Shown here: in pieces, positions 52,027 through 61,940 of the stretch
Layout: each line of letters starts with the position of its first letter
Position numbering within the stretch: position 1 is the first letter of the stretch
Source: Eubacteriales bacterium
Lineage (GTDB): Bacteria > Bacillota > Clostridia > Lachnospirales > Lachnospiraceae
NCBI GenBank assembly: GCA_030524545.1
Contig: JAUNGM010000001.1
Span: 186,001 to 250,000 of the forward strand
Direction of reading: 5' to 3'
Length of the DNA: 64,000 nt
Translations under genes and position numbers: made by a program
Notes under the pieces: model-generated
Seen by the model: only the letters and a program-made list of their open reading frames with translations
What the model was told of the DNA's origin: nothing
The model's database searches: none

Positions 52027-53355
52027 TCATATCCTGTTGGTATAGCTGCCCAGTACTTTCAGGCTCTCTTTCGGATATCTTGTCTGTGTTTTCCGGTCCA
52101 CAGCAATCAGTCCAAACATCATGGAAAATCCTTTCTGCCATTCAAAATTGTCCAACAGACTCCAGTACATATATCCTTTAACGGGAATTTCATCTTCCAA
52201 ACATGCCTTTACACCCTGCATGGCTCTATGAATAAATTCCACTCTTCTGGTATCATCAGCTGTTGCAACCCCATTCTCGGTAACAATAATATCTCCCTTG
52301 TATTCCTCTGCCACTTTACGAATGACATGTTCCAGAGCTTCCGGATAGTATTCATAATTCATTTGGGTCATCTCAGCTCCATCCGGCGCCGGAAGACTTC
52401 CTTCCGCATCCATGATCGTACGGGTATAGTTTTGAATGCCCAGGAAATCGTCGTTTTTTATAAAGGGAAGATAATGCAGAAATTCCTCATTCCATTCTCT
52501 GGCTGCCGTCTCTTCTCCTCCCGGCAGCGGCTGCATATCATGCAGACTCAGAGTTAATCCCAGTTTCAGGTGAGGACACAGCTTTTTCATCGCATCTCTT
52601 GCCGCTTCATGAGCGCGCATCACCAGCAAATCTCCCTGGGGAGTTCTGGATGAGACGAATACCTGCGGAACTTCCGTTCCGAATATCTTTCTGTTTTCCT
52701 GTGCCGCAGCTTTCTGCCTCTCCATGAAATTGTCCATATTCAGCCCGACCTGAACACTGCCCTCCATTTTCTCTGCTGCCTTTTTTGCAGCATCCTCTGC
52801 ATCAGACTGTTTTTCCGTCAATGTCTTCTGCATTTGCAGCATATAACGCTTTGCAACTGCTGCAAGCTGAATACCCATATTGGCTTCATTGATAGTGCAG
52901 ACATATTCCAGCTCATTTCCCAGCTGCTTTGCAATATAAGTACAATATCTTTTAAAATACTCCACTGTACTTTCCGCTTCCCATCCGCCTTTACAAATAA
53001 GCCACTTAGGGCTGGAAAAATGCATCATTGTAACGATCGGGACAATCCCATGTTCTTTGCAGCAGCGTATTACCTTGCGGTAATGTTCCACTTCATTTTC
53101 ATCAAATTTTCCTTCTTCCGGTTCTATCCGCGCCCATTCAATAGTAAAACGATAGGCATTCAGCCCCGCCTCTTTCATCAGGCGGATATCTTCTTCATAG
53201 CGGTTATAGTGATCCACTGCATCCAGAGAAGGTTCCGAAAAACTTGTATATTCCATCTGTTCCTGTGCCCAGTAATCACTGTGGATATTATTTCCTTCCA
53301 CCTGATGTGCAGCGGTAGCGGTTCCTACCAAAAATTCTTTTGCAACTTTGCTCAT
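52027..53355 (-). CDS. Glycoside hydrolase family 1 beta-glucosidase/beta-galactosidase
   Basis: 442 residues, cytosolic. The acid/base Glu is in CTINEANMG (about 153) and the nucleophile Glu in IIVTENGVATADD (about 357). N-terminal EFLVGTATAAHQVEGNN and C-terminal YMYWSLLDNFEWQKGFSMMF are GH1 hallmarks. The tail lacks the Ser-Lys-Tyr phosphate pocket of 6-phospho enzymes (KGFSMMFGLIAVD instead), which favours a non-phosphorylated substrate and fits import by the GPH symporter. It is the last gene of the GPH-GH2-GH2-GH1 operon, 25 bp after the second GH2. Confidence 0.94.
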   Translation of the reverse strand: MSKVAKEFLVGTATAAHQVEGNNIHSDYWAQEQMEYTSFSEPSLDAVDHYNRYEEDIRLMKEAGLNAYRFTIEWARIEPEEGKFDENEVEHYRKVIRCCKEHGIVPIVTMMHFSSPKWLICKGGWEAESTVEYFKRYCTYIAKQLGNELEYVCTINEANMGIQLAAVAKRYMLQMQKTLTEKQSDAEDAAKKAAEKMEGSVQVGLNMDNFMERQKAAAQENRKIFGTEVPQVFVSSRTPQGDLLVMRAHEAARDAMKKLCPHLKLGLTLSLHDMQPLPGGEETAAREWNEEFLHYLPFIKNDDFLGIQNYTRTIMDAEGSLPAPDGAEMTQMNYEYYPEALEHVIRKVAEEYKGDIIVTENGVATADDTRRVEFIHRAMQGVKACLEDEIPVKGYMYWSLLDNFEWQKGFSMMFGLIAVDRKTQTRYPKESLKVLGSYTNRI

Positions 53356-53379
53356 ATTCTGATATCCTTTCCAGGTTTT

Positions 53380-55860
53380 TTATTCTACGGTTATCTCCAG
53401 CTCTGCGCTGGCAAGTCCCTCTGCCGATACGGTCAGCTTTGCGGTTCCTGCCTCATAACCGGAACGCACAACTGCCAGAATCTTACCATGCCAGGAAACC
53501 ACTTTCCCAACAGTATAGTTCTCTTCTGTTACAGGTCTTCCCGTTCCAAATGCAGCAAGGACAGCCGCGCCTTCCACTTTCGCATGTACCTCCGCCTCCG
53601 CATACGGAATCAGATTTCCCTCCGCATCCACCACTTCCACTACAGCAAAGCACAGGGACTGTCCATCAGAACTCAGCACATTCTGACGCAGCGCATATTC
53701 ATCCGGTCTGATTTTTAATCCGGTCGGAACCCCTGCACTCTTCACACTGTCACGAGAAACTTCTTTACCTCCTGTATAGCTGACTGCTTCCAATAGGCCC
53801 GGTTCATATTTTACCGTAAAGCAAGCGGTATTATGATTACTCTTTCCGGCCGACTGCCGCCCCGCCGATACACCATTTATGAAAAGTTCCACTTCTTCCG
53901 CCGAAGAATAAACCTCCACTTTCACATCACATCCTGCCTCAGCATCCCAGGTCCAGCTATTTGCACATTCCGGCCAGCCATATCTTCCCAACAGCTCTGC
54001 TTTATCAAAATTAGCCGGATTATGGCATGCAATATAAGTTTCATCCGATCCCCATATAATTCTGTGGTATGCAAGCTGCGGTTTTTCAAACCCGCACAAG
54101 TCAAAGTCGCCTGCCCCGGAAGTACGCCAGGGATATTGCGTGAAATTCAGTGTCTTTTCCGCCGCCTCAGCCTCTTCCTTTTTGGCGTAAAGTGTTTTGC
54201 CTATACCTGCTTCTCCGATATAATCGTGACTGGTCCAGATAAAATCCCCGATCAGATATGGATATTTTTCTACATCACTCCAATATTTTTCCATTTGGTA
54301 AGGCTTACTCTCTGTTGCACAAATTACCCGATTGGGAAACAGTTTTCCTGCCTCCTCATAGTGATAATCCAGATAATTGTAACCCGCCACATCCCAGGGA
54401 GCACAGAAGCTTTCCGTATAGTCATTCCAGATTTCCCTTCCGTATTTTCCATCCAGGTTGTTCAGAGCTCCGCCGCTTGACATTGCCTCAGACATTAGGG
54501 ACTCCCAGAATTTTCCGGAATCCTCATCATCCAGACCATTAAAGAAGGAGCACATTGCACCGCCTATGAAACGGGTGGAATCCAGACTTCGGGCATATTC
54601 CGCCAGCTCTGCAGAAGTCTGATATCCTTCGGAAAGACCGCCCTGTTCAGGAAGTTCATTGCCAATAGACCAGATAATAACACAGGGATGGTTTCTGTCC
54701 CTGATTATAAAGCTCTTCATCTCCTGCTGCCATTCTGACTCGAAGTGCCGGCAGAAATCATGTCGGTTTTTTGGCATATTCCAGGTATCAAAAGCCTCAT
54801 TCATAACCAGGATGCCAAGCCTGTCGCAGGCTTCCAAAAGATCCGAAGACATAGGATTATGGGCAAAGCGCAGCGCATTGTAGCCATTTTCCTTATGCAG
54901 CTTCACTTTCCTGAACTCACTCTCATAGAAAGACGCCGCCCCCAGAATACCGTTGTCATGATGGATACAGCCGCCTTTCAGTTTCAGACTCTTTCCGTTC
55001 AGCATAAATCCATTTTTAGCATCCATGGAAATCGTTCGTATACCGAAGAGGGTCTGTGTACTGTCCAGAATTTTCATCCCCTCAGCCTGATCTATAGGAC
55101 GTCTGTCCGCTAAATCTGCTGTTACCGTATACAGATTTGGAGAATCAATATCCCAGACAGCCGCATTCTCCACACATACCATAGTGCGCGCAATAGCTTC
55201 GGAATCTGCAGGAATATGTACCTTAACCGCACCTTCGGCGACAATCCCTTCTTCCCTATCTCTGCTGAATTTTATATTTACCCATAGATTCTGCTCCTGT
55301 GCCGTATGATTTTCCACCGTAACCTCCGCAGCCACAAAAGCATCTTCCTTCACAATATGGTCGGTATGGACAAATATGCCATCCGGCGCAATATGTGCCT
55401 GTGGAGCCACAAGCAGATTTACATGGCGGTAAATCCCGCCTCCCGGATACCAGCGGCTATTCTGCTCCGCATCATTGCTCACAATCACAGTGAGACGGTT
55501 TTTCTTTCCCCATTTCAGGCGCTTGGAAAGTTCTACACGAAACGGCGTATATCCATAGTGATGCCGACCCATAATGTGGCCATTTAAAATCACTGTGGTA
55601 TCACGAAATGTACCGTCAAACTCCACAAACACCCTCTGACCGGACCATTCTTGCGGAATATCCAGATATTTCGTATAGGAGCCGGTATCTCCGTTATAAA
55701 ATCCCGTATTTGTTCCATTGACAGAATCCACTTTCACGTCAGATTCAATCATAAAATCATGAGGAAGATTCACAGTTCTGACCTTGTTTGGCATACCCGG
55801 GATACTGGAAGGTTCCCCCAGCATAAATTCCCATTCCCTGTCAATATTGATTTTTTTCAT
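53380..55860 (-). CDS. Glycoside hydrolase family 2 beta-galactosidase with DUF4982-type C-terminus
   Basis: 826 residues, no signal peptide. Domains in order: sugar-binding jelly roll (about 1-180; SRWYPGGGIYRHVNLL), an Ig-like domain, the catalytic barrel (LKGGCIHHDNGILGA, RFAHNPMSSDLLEACDRLG), then DUF4982-like and Ig-like C-terminal domains. Acid/base Glu is in IWSIGNELPE (about 398) and the nucleophile Glu in ICATESKPY (about 511). The architecture matches cytosolic beta-galactosidases of gut Firmicutes. AAGGA precedes the start. It lies 31 bp after the other GH2 gene. Confidence 0.94.
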   Translation of the reverse strand: MKKINIDREWEFMLGEPSSIPGMPNKVRTVNLPHDFMIESDVKVDSVNGTNTGFYNGDTGSYTKYLDIPQEWSGQRVFVEFDGTFRDTTVILNGHIMGRHHYGYTPFRVELSKRLKWGKKNRLTVIVSNDAEQNSRWYPGGGIYRHVNLLVAPQAHIAPDGIFVHTDHIVKEDAFVAAEVTVENHTAQEQNLWVNIKFSRDREEGIVAEGAVKVHIPADSEAIARTMVCVENAAVWDIDSPNLYTVTADLADRRPIDQAEGMKILDSTQTLFGIRTISMDAKNGFMLNGKSLKLKGGCIHHDNGILGAASFYESEFRKVKLHKENGYNALRFAHNPMSSDLLEACDRLGILVMNEAFDTWNMPKNRHDFCRHFESEWQQEMKSFIIRDRNHPCVIIWSIGNELPEQGGLSEGYQTSAELAEYARSLDSTRFIGGAMCSFFNGLDDEDSGKFWESLMSEAMSSGGALNNLDGKYGREIWNDYTESFCAPWDVAGYNYLDYHYEEAGKLFPNRVICATESKPYQMEKYWSDVEKYPYLIGDFIWTSHDYIGEAGIGKTLYAKKEEAEAAEKTLNFTQYPWRTSGAGDFDLCGFEKPQLAYHRIIWGSDETYIACHNPANFDKAELLGRYGWPECANSWTWDAEAGCDVKVEVYSSAEEVELFINGVSAGRQSAGKSNHNTACFTVKYEPGLLEAVSYTGGKEVSRDSVKSAGVPTGLKIRPDEYALRQNVLSSDGQSLCFAVVEVVDAEGNLIPYAEAEVHAKVEGAAVLAAFGTGRPVTEENYTVGKVVSWHGKILAVVRSGYEAGTAKLTVSAEGLASAELEITVE

Positions 55861-55891
55861 ATGGCATCCTTCTCTCTTTTATTTTCATTTC

Positions 55892-58186
55892 TTATTCCCT
55901 GGGAACCTGATTAAGTCTGCTGTTCAGTTTATGAACCAGCTCCGGTGTAATCATACCTCCCATCTGTTTCAGACTGTTTTCCACACTCATAAGATCCATC
56001 TTTTTCTGCATTTCTTCCGGAACTTTCACACTCTTTGCCACATCCCCATAAGCTTCTATAATCTTTTCCTGAATCGGGGCAATCAATTCATCAAACACCG
56101 CATATGCCTCCGGGTTCGCTTTCACAGCGCCCATGCTGTCTTTGATAGAGAAATATCCTTCTCTGACAATTTCATCATCGCGGTCAAACCAGTTCACCAC
56201 TTCACCTCCGGCTTTCCTGTAATCCGGATTGGGCTGATCCACCTTTCGTATTGTCATTACATCACTGTATACGTCTGCTTTCGCTTCAATGATGTGTTCG
56301 CCGTTAATGGAAACTTTAAAACGGAAGATCTTATCTGCTTTCTGTGTCTCAGCTTCCACTCCGTCCACATACAGCGTCACGGAAGGCAGATTCGAATATA
56401 CCTTAATCTCTGTCACATCTTCCGCCCTGTCCGTATACCGTCTTCCGCAAAGATGTACAAAAGGTTCCCTGGACAAATATGCTTTATAGATATAGAATGC
56501 ATCCTTTTTTATTTTCCGATCAAAGGTGACAAGACCTTTTTGATTCTGACCGGGTTTTCCTCCCTCATCGCGTCCGTCCGCACCAAAATCAAACATATTC
56601 CAGACATGCATTGCCCAGATGTAAGGACGTTCGCTCCACATTTTCAGCATATGTTCATGATACAATGCCTGGTAAGGCTCTGACCAGTCACCTTTTTCCG
56701 GATTTGAACCCTGATATTGTGGATTTGCATCTGCGCCATATTCTGAAAGCCCCATGGCTACATCAGGATGTTTTTCATGATAACTGTCAAACCAACTGTC
56801 ATTATCCTCCATTTCCCCCACATACCATCCATAATAAAGATTGTATGAGCGAATATCCGGAAGTGTCACAATCTCTTCTTCCGGATCCAGCATGAACACA
56901 TGAGCCATAGTGGTGAGTCTGGTCGCATCCAGCCCGTGACACAGGTCATTTAAAATCCGGTGATTTTCCACCAAATCTTCCGTTGCCCCTGTCGCCCCGG
57001 TAATTTCGTTTGAAAGCGCCCAGCAAATAATAGAAGGATGGTTATAATTCTGTACGATTAGTTCCGTCATCTGAGAAATCGTATTTTCTCTCGCCTCCGG
57101 CATATGCTCTGTGATATAAGGAATTTCTGCCCACACAATCATACCGTACTTGTCTGCCAATTCATAAAAATACTGATCATGCTGATAATGCGCCATACGG
57201 ATGGTATTGGCTCCCATTTCAAGCAAAAGCTGCATATCCTCCTCATGCATGGCAGGAGTAAGCGCATTTCCGACGCCCTGTCTGTCCTGATGTCGTGCCG
57301 CACCGCAGAGCGGGTAACTTCTTCCGTTTAAGAAAAATCCTTTGCCTGGATCAACGGAAAATGTCCTGCATCCGAATTTTGTTTCTACAAAATCATGATG
57401 CTGTGTATTTTCTGTAATCACTGCAGTTTCACACTCACAGATCAGTTTTGCCCGCAGCGTATACAGATAAGGATCTTCTTTTCCATCCCACAAATGAACA
57501 TTTTTCATCTCCAGTTCTGCTTTTACATAATTCCCTGATACTGCAGCAGATGCCTCCCCCGCACTGTTTCCTGCCGCATCCAGAACCTCTATTTTAACTG
57601 CGGCCCCATCCGGTGCATTTTCTGTCCACGCTTCCACTGACACTGATGCGCCGGCATCTCTCACTGTCGGTGTCACTTTCACACCGCTTCCGCCATAATA
57701 TCCCAGTGCAAAATGCTCTTTCGGTACACGGAGCAAATATACATCCCGGTAAATGCCTCCATAAAAGGTAAAGTCTGCTTTCTGGGGATAAACAGTTCGC
57801 ACAGCTCTATTGTCCACGGAAACCGCAATAATATTTTCATCATTCAGCCACGGTGTAAGATTTACACGAAAGGTAGAGTAGCCTCCGTCATGACTTCCCG
57901 CAAGCTTCCCATTGACATAAACTTCCGTCATCATAGCAGCGCCGCGAAATTCTATCCAAAGCTCTTCATCTTCCTTTAAATCCATTTGGGGAAGCTGCTT
58001 TACATACCAGCATCTTCCTCTGTAATAATCGTTGCCTCCGTCCTGCCCGTCTGCCGCATTCCATGTGTGAGGCAGGTCTATAGTTTCACCGAAAACCGCA
58101 TCTACCACTTTGGCAGTTGCATGTTGAATTCCTATATCTTCTTTTATAAATCGCCAATGCTTGTTAATACATATCGTTTTCCTCAT
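55892..58186 (-). CDS. Glycoside hydrolase family 2 beta-galactosidase/beta-glucuronidase-like
   Basis: 764 residues from the ATG at 58186 (GGAGAGGG before it). N-terminal sugar-binding domain (DYYRGRCWYVKQLPQ, FTFYGGIYRDVYLL), Ig-like domain, barrel with GAARHQDRQGVGNAL and MAHYQHDQYFYELADKYG. Acid/base Glu lies in CWALSNEITGA (about 389) and the nucleophile in GLSEYGADANPQY (about 478). A C-terminal about 70-residue helical tail (AYAVFDELIAPIQEKI onward) is not part of the common core. The NEI/SEYG pattern favours beta-galactosidase. Cytosolic; substrate likely imported by the adjacent GPH symporter. Confidence 0.93.
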   Translation of the reverse strand: MRKTICINKHWRFIKEDIGIQHATAKVVDAVFGETIDLPHTWNAADGQDGGNDYYRGRCWYVKQLPQMDLKEDEELWIEFRGAAMMTEVYVNGKLAGSHDGGYSTFRVNLTPWLNDENIIAVSVDNRAVRTVYPQKADFTFYGGIYRDVYLLRVPKEHFALGYYGGSGVKVTPTVRDAGASVSVEAWTENAPDGAAVKIEVLDAAGNSAGEASAAVSGNYVKAELEMKNVHLWDGKEDPYLYTLRAKLICECETAVITENTQHHDFVETKFGCRTFSVDPGKGFFLNGRSYPLCGAARHQDRQGVGNALTPAMHEEDMQLLLEMGANTIRMAHYQHDQYFYELADKYGMIVWAEIPYITEHMPEARENTISQMTELIVQNYNHPSIICWALSNEITGATGATEDLVENHRILNDLCHGLDATRLTTMAHVFMLDPEEEIVTLPDIRSYNLYYGWYVGEMEDNDSWFDSYHEKHPDVAMGLSEYGADANPQYQGSNPEKGDWSEPYQALYHEHMLKMWSERPYIWAMHVWNMFDFGADGRDEGGKPGQNQKGLVTFDRKIKKDAFYIYKAYLSREPFVHLCGRRYTDRAEDVTEIKVYSNLPSVTLYVDGVEAETQKADKIFRFKVSINGEHIIEAKADVYSDVMTIRKVDQPNPDYRKAGGEVVNWFDRDDEIVREGYFSIKDSMGAVKANPEAYAVFDELIAPIQEKIIEAYGDVAKSVKVPEEMQKKMDLMSVENSLKQMGGMITPELVHKLNSRLNQVPRE

Positions 58187-58229
58187 GGTATTCCCTCTCC
58201 AATCTGTCATTTCTTCCTAATGTTGCTGC

Positions 58230-58258
58230 AGGGCAGTACCGTCTGCCGATACTGCCCT
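58230..58258 (-). promoter_or_regulatory. Intercistronic hairpin between the symporter and GH2 genes
   Basis: AGGGCAGTA and TACTGCCCT form a perfect 9-bp stem with an 11-base loop in the gap between the GPH stop and the GH2 start. No T run follows. Same arrangement as the hairpin at 36044. Confidence 0.65.
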
Positions 58259-58278
58259 CCCTTATAACCGGCTTATAC

Positions 58279-59754
58279 CTATGCTGCTGCCTTTTTCTCA
58301 GCGATATTTTTCTGAACCTCGACCATTTTTTCTTTAGACAATTCACTGCTCTTCATACTGATGATTGTACAAACCCACCCCAGAATCGGGAAAATACATA
58401 AAAGGAATACGGTCATCAGGCGTACACCCATGGTAAGCGGATCCCCCTGCTGCGGAGTGGAGGAAGTATAGCCGATAAGTCCGATCATCAAAGTCGCCAC
58501 AGTAGAACCAAAAGAAGAGATAAACTTATCAACAAAGCTGTAAGTTGCTGAGATTGATGCCGGCATATATTTTCCGGAACGATACAATTCATAATCAACA
58601 ATATCCATACGAAGTGCGTTAGTTGCAGTGGATACTACCATCTTGACTGCATTATTTCCCAGTGTAAATATGAAGAAAATGACAGTCGGCACGATCGCCA
58701 CCGTAATCTTTGTCGTATCCGTAAACAGAAGGAATGCAGCAAACAATACATTGAGTACAATACATACCCAGGTCCATACTACCATTACTTTTTTATTTCC
58801 CTGTTTACCTGCAAGTCTGGCTCCCACAACAGCAAAGATAATGGACGGCAGCATAGCTACAGTAGAGAGAATTGTGGCGATTGATAAATTCCCGATCATA
58901 ATTCCGTATAACATCGTGGTAACAACAGCCGCAGAACCAATCGTCTGAGCCAGCTTGTCAGAGCAGGCCGCAACCATGTATCTCTGCAATTCCTTATTAT
59001 CCTTAATCAGTGCCAGCATATCCTTAATGGTAGGCTTGCTCTCTTTCTTATCCAGAGAAACGCCTTCAAAATTCTCCGGCTTATCATAAGGAGCAATTCC
59101 GATACAGGAGAGCAGGTAGAGCACCAGTGATAAACCTACCACAAACAAATTCATCTCTGCCAGAAACGGAGTAGCGATTTCGCCGTTATGCCGCGGCAGA
59201 ATCAGTGTCATGGAAACCATTGAAACTACCATGGGAGCAAAATAGGAATAAATGGTGGACCACACGCTCAAAGTAGGACGCTGCTTCGGATCATTCGTCA
59301 TAATAGGCCCCATAATGGAAGCTGAAACATTAACCAGTGTATAGCCGATAATATAAAGCACATAGCATACGATAAAGAAGATCAATCCTGAAAGACCATC
59401 CAGATGGCCGGCGCCCCAGTTACACATGGCCGTAGTGGCAAGAGCCATAACAGCCCAACCTGCCATCATGAAAACACGTATCTTACCAAATCTGCTGTTA
59501 AACCGTTCGATGATATAGGCACAAATCGGATCTGTAACACCGTCAAAAATACGGGACGCGGTAATGATCACGCCGGTAACACCCACCAGAATGCCGAAAT
59601 TACTGTTTCCTATGTATGTTGCATAGGTCATCAGCATATAAAAACACATTTGTGCAGCCCCATACATCATTGCTAATGCAATCTGTCACATTTTGGCATG
59701 TTTGTACTGGACTCCGTCCAGTTCTGAAGTAGTAACTTTTTGTTTTTTACTCAT
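58279..59754 (-). pseudogene. GPH-family sugar:cation symporter with in-frame UGA at codon 23
   Basis: The natural start is the ATG at 59754, with AAGGAGAG before it (MSKKQKVTTSELDGVQYKHA). Codon 23 (59688-59686) is TGA, and the frame then continues as QIALAMMYGAAQMCFYMLM for about 468 more codons. Trp (TGG) is the likely ancestral residue, one base away. The rest is a complete glycoside-pentoside-hexuronide symporter with twelve helices (ASRIFDGVTDPICAYIIERF, CSDKLAQTIGSAAVVTTMLY). An internal start at 59670 exists but has no ribosome binding site and would lose the first part of helix 1. First gene of the GH2/GH2/GH1 operon. Confidence 0.88.
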
Positions 59755-59884
59755 TTTTTCTCTCCTTTTGTTATAGTAGATATCTCATCTTTGATAATTC
59801 TATCTTAACAGAAGATTCTCATCAGCGTTAGAAGCCAACAGATTAGAATAGAATTGTATTGTTTAAATTTTCTGGGTTTTATGA

Positions 59885-59890
59885 TATAAT
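59885..59890 (+). promoter_or_regulatory. Possible -10 of the AraC regulator gene
   Basis: TGATATAAT is an extended -10 about 40 bp before the AraC start. A TTGTTT lies about 20 bases upstream, too far for a strong -35. Confidence 0.4.
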
Positions 59891-59926
59891 TTTCTATAAG
59901 AAAACTTTTACAAAGGAGCTCTCCCT

Positions 59927-61123
59927 ATGGATATCACACTTTTCTCTAATCTGCTTCGCAATATGTTTCATGTAAATGTCATGTATATCTCACCTGACAG
60001 GGAAAATTTACGTCTTTTTGAAGAAAAATACTGTTTCCATTCTTCTCTGCAGCCTATGTATACAGAACAAGCGCTTTCCTATCTGACCGAATCCATGCAT
60101 GAAAATATTTTTTATGAAATCATAGATACCTTACAAATATGTGTTCTGTTTTTCCGTTTTTCAGACCAGACTTTCATTGTCGGTCCTTATATCAAAAATA
60201 ACTGCGAAGAAAAAAAGATACAGGCAGTCCTGATGGAAAACCATATGCCTGCATCTTATATTCATTCCTTAAAACTTTACTACAGCAATTTTCCTTTATT
60301 GAGCGTTGCGCATATGCAAAACACCATCACCGCATGTATCAATGCATTTACCAACGGGTCAGCAGAATTCTCGTACCGCAGGCTGCATGGTTTCCAGGAG
60401 ACAATAGATGCCAGACCTTTGTTTGAAACGGAGCCCTTGGATTACGATGAATTATACCGCCGTTACGACGTTGAAAACCATTTTCTGAAAATGATCGAAA
60501 CCGGTAATACCAGAGATGTTATGACCGCATATTCTGAGATGATTATGTCGCCGAAGTCTCCTCATAAAATGATTGATTCTGCGGTATACCAGAATCCGAT
60601 CATCAGTCTGTCTATTGTACGTGCCCTCGCCCGAAAAGCGGCGGAAAACGGCGGAGCATCCATTGTAGAAATAAATGAAATCACGCAGCGCGCTGCCCAG
60701 AAAATCACTTCAACCCATAACTATACCGAACAGATCAACTACACACGTTCCATGATTCGGGAATTAACCGAAGCAGTTCACAGACATAAAATTCATTTCG
60801 GCTCTTACTCTGCACCGATTCAGCGAGTGATCGAATACCTGGAACTAAACTACAGCCAGGAAATCTCTTTCACACATTTATCGGATATGGTACATTTTAC
60901 ACAGTCTTATCTTTCAAAGACTTTTAAAAAGGAAGTGGGAGTGACCATTACCCAATATATTATTAATATCCGATGCGAAAATGCCGCACAGCTTCTGAAA
61001 GATACAAATTTATCTATTCAGGAAATCAGTAACTTTGTAGGCTATCCGGATAATAACTATTTTGTAAAGGTATTTAAAAAGCAGTACGGTCTTACCCCTA
61101 CTGCTTTTCGCTCTAACCACTAA
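59927..61123 (+). CDS. AraC-family transcriptional regulator
   Basis: 398 residues. The C-terminal about 100 residues form the AraC double helix-turn-helix: FTHLSDMVHFTQSYLSKTFK and LSIQEISNFVGYPDNNYFVK, ending FKKQYGLTPTAFRSNH. The N-terminal about 290 residues show no cupin motif and may be an unclassified sensor domain. AAAGGAG precedes the ATG. It is divergent from the GPH-GH2-GH2-GH1 operon with a 172-bp shared promoter region and is the probable activator of that operon in response to a beta-galactoside or similar sugar. Confidence 0.93.
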   Translation: MDITLFSNLLRNMFHVNVMYISPDRENLRLFEEKYCFHSSLQPMYTEQALSYLTESMHENIFYEIIDTLQICVLFFRFSDQTFIVGPYIKNNCEEKKIQAVLMENHMPASYIHSLKLYYSNFPLLSVAHMQNTITACINAFTNGSAEFSYRRLHGFQETIDARPLFETEPLDYDELYRRYDVENHFLKMIETGNTRDVMTAYSEMIMSPKSPHKMIDSAVYQNPIISLSIVRALARKAAENGGASIVEINEITQRAAQKITSTHNYTEQINYTRSMIRELTEAVHRHKIHFGSYSAPIQRVIEYLELNYSQEISFTHLSDMVHFTQSYLSKTFKKEVGVTITQYIINIRCENAAQLLKDTNLSIQEISNFVGYPDNNYFVKVFKKQYGLTPTAFRSNH

Positions 61124-61168
61124 AGAACTATACCAAAACGCTTTGGCTCCTTTGCAGGCTGGGAATTG

Positions 61169-61774
61169 CTATGTCCTTACTGCATTCTCTTTGTCCAATA
61201 CCTTCAGCAAATCGTCAAGAATCATACCGCAGTCTCCCACCAGCTTATAATCGGAGACATCGAATATTGCGGCGTTTTCATCCGTATTGATACTAATGAT
61301 CGTTTTGCTGTCTTTCATTCCGCATACATGATGTGTTGCGCCGGATACACCAAATCCAATGTAAAGCTTCGGATGAATCATCTTGCCGCTTGTGCCGATC
61401 ATAGCACTCTCATCCTCCGCATATCCCATATCAACAGTGGGTCTTGTATAGCCGAGCTTGCCTTTCAGAATCCTTGCCAGCGCCTTGGCTTTTTCCCAGT
61501 TTTCTTCAGAGCTGATACCAAGTCCGGCACAGATTACCACCTCCGCAGTTTCAATATTATCGCTTTGTTCCTCTTCTTTCTGAATACTGACAAGTGTGAT
61601 TTTACTTTTATATTCATTCAGGAAAGTGGTGTCTGCATCTATCATCTGTACATTTTCCGCTTCGGAAATTTCATAGCGTGAAAAGACACCCGGCTTTACC
61701 GTTGCCATTGCAGGGCGCTTTTCCGGTATCAGAATCTCACCGAGCAGTTTTCCGCCAAAAGCAGGAATAATGGT
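61169..61774 (-). pseudogene. Truncated electron transfer flavoprotein alpha subunit (etfA remnant)
   Basis: The frame is open from 61879, but homology to EtfA begins only near 61774: VTIIPAFGGKLLGEILIPEK, RPAMATVKPGVFSRYEIS, then the FAD domain TAEVVICAGLGISSEENWEK, MIGTSGKMIHPKLYIGFGVS and FDVSDYKLVGDCGMILDDL. The N-terminal about 100 residues and EtfB are missing, and the first codons of the open frame lie inside a terminator hairpin. The FAD-binding tail looks well kept, so the loss may be recent. No acyl-CoA dehydrogenase or other Etf partner is nearby. Confidence 0.82.
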
Positions 61775-61849
61775 AACAAGTTCTCCGTTATGAGAAAAAA
61801 ATTTGAAACAATCCACACTCTGAAGGTTATTTTTACCAAAAATTCCTTC

Positions 61850-61885
61850 AAAAAAAGCCGTTTGCTGAAAAATCAACAAACGGCT
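61850..61885 (-). terminator. Rho-independent terminator overlapping the etfA remnant's open frame
   Basis: On the minus strand AGCCGTTTG, a 12-base loop and CAAACGGCT are followed by a run of Ts. It would end transcription of the gene at 61.9-63.3 kb and shut off the etfA remnant. Confidence 0.82.
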
Positions 61886-61940
61886 TCGTAGAAATCTCTA
61901 TCTTGCAATGCACAATCACGTCACAAGTGTTTTTGTTCGT

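Noticed and set aside
59686..59688. UGA read as selenocysteine
   Set aside because: The site corresponds to Trp one base away, symporters of this family have no selenocysteine, and no SECIS-like hairpin follows directly.
59686..59688. Alternative genetic code with UGA as Trp
   Set aside because: Several intact genes end in TGA and use TGG for Trp throughout.
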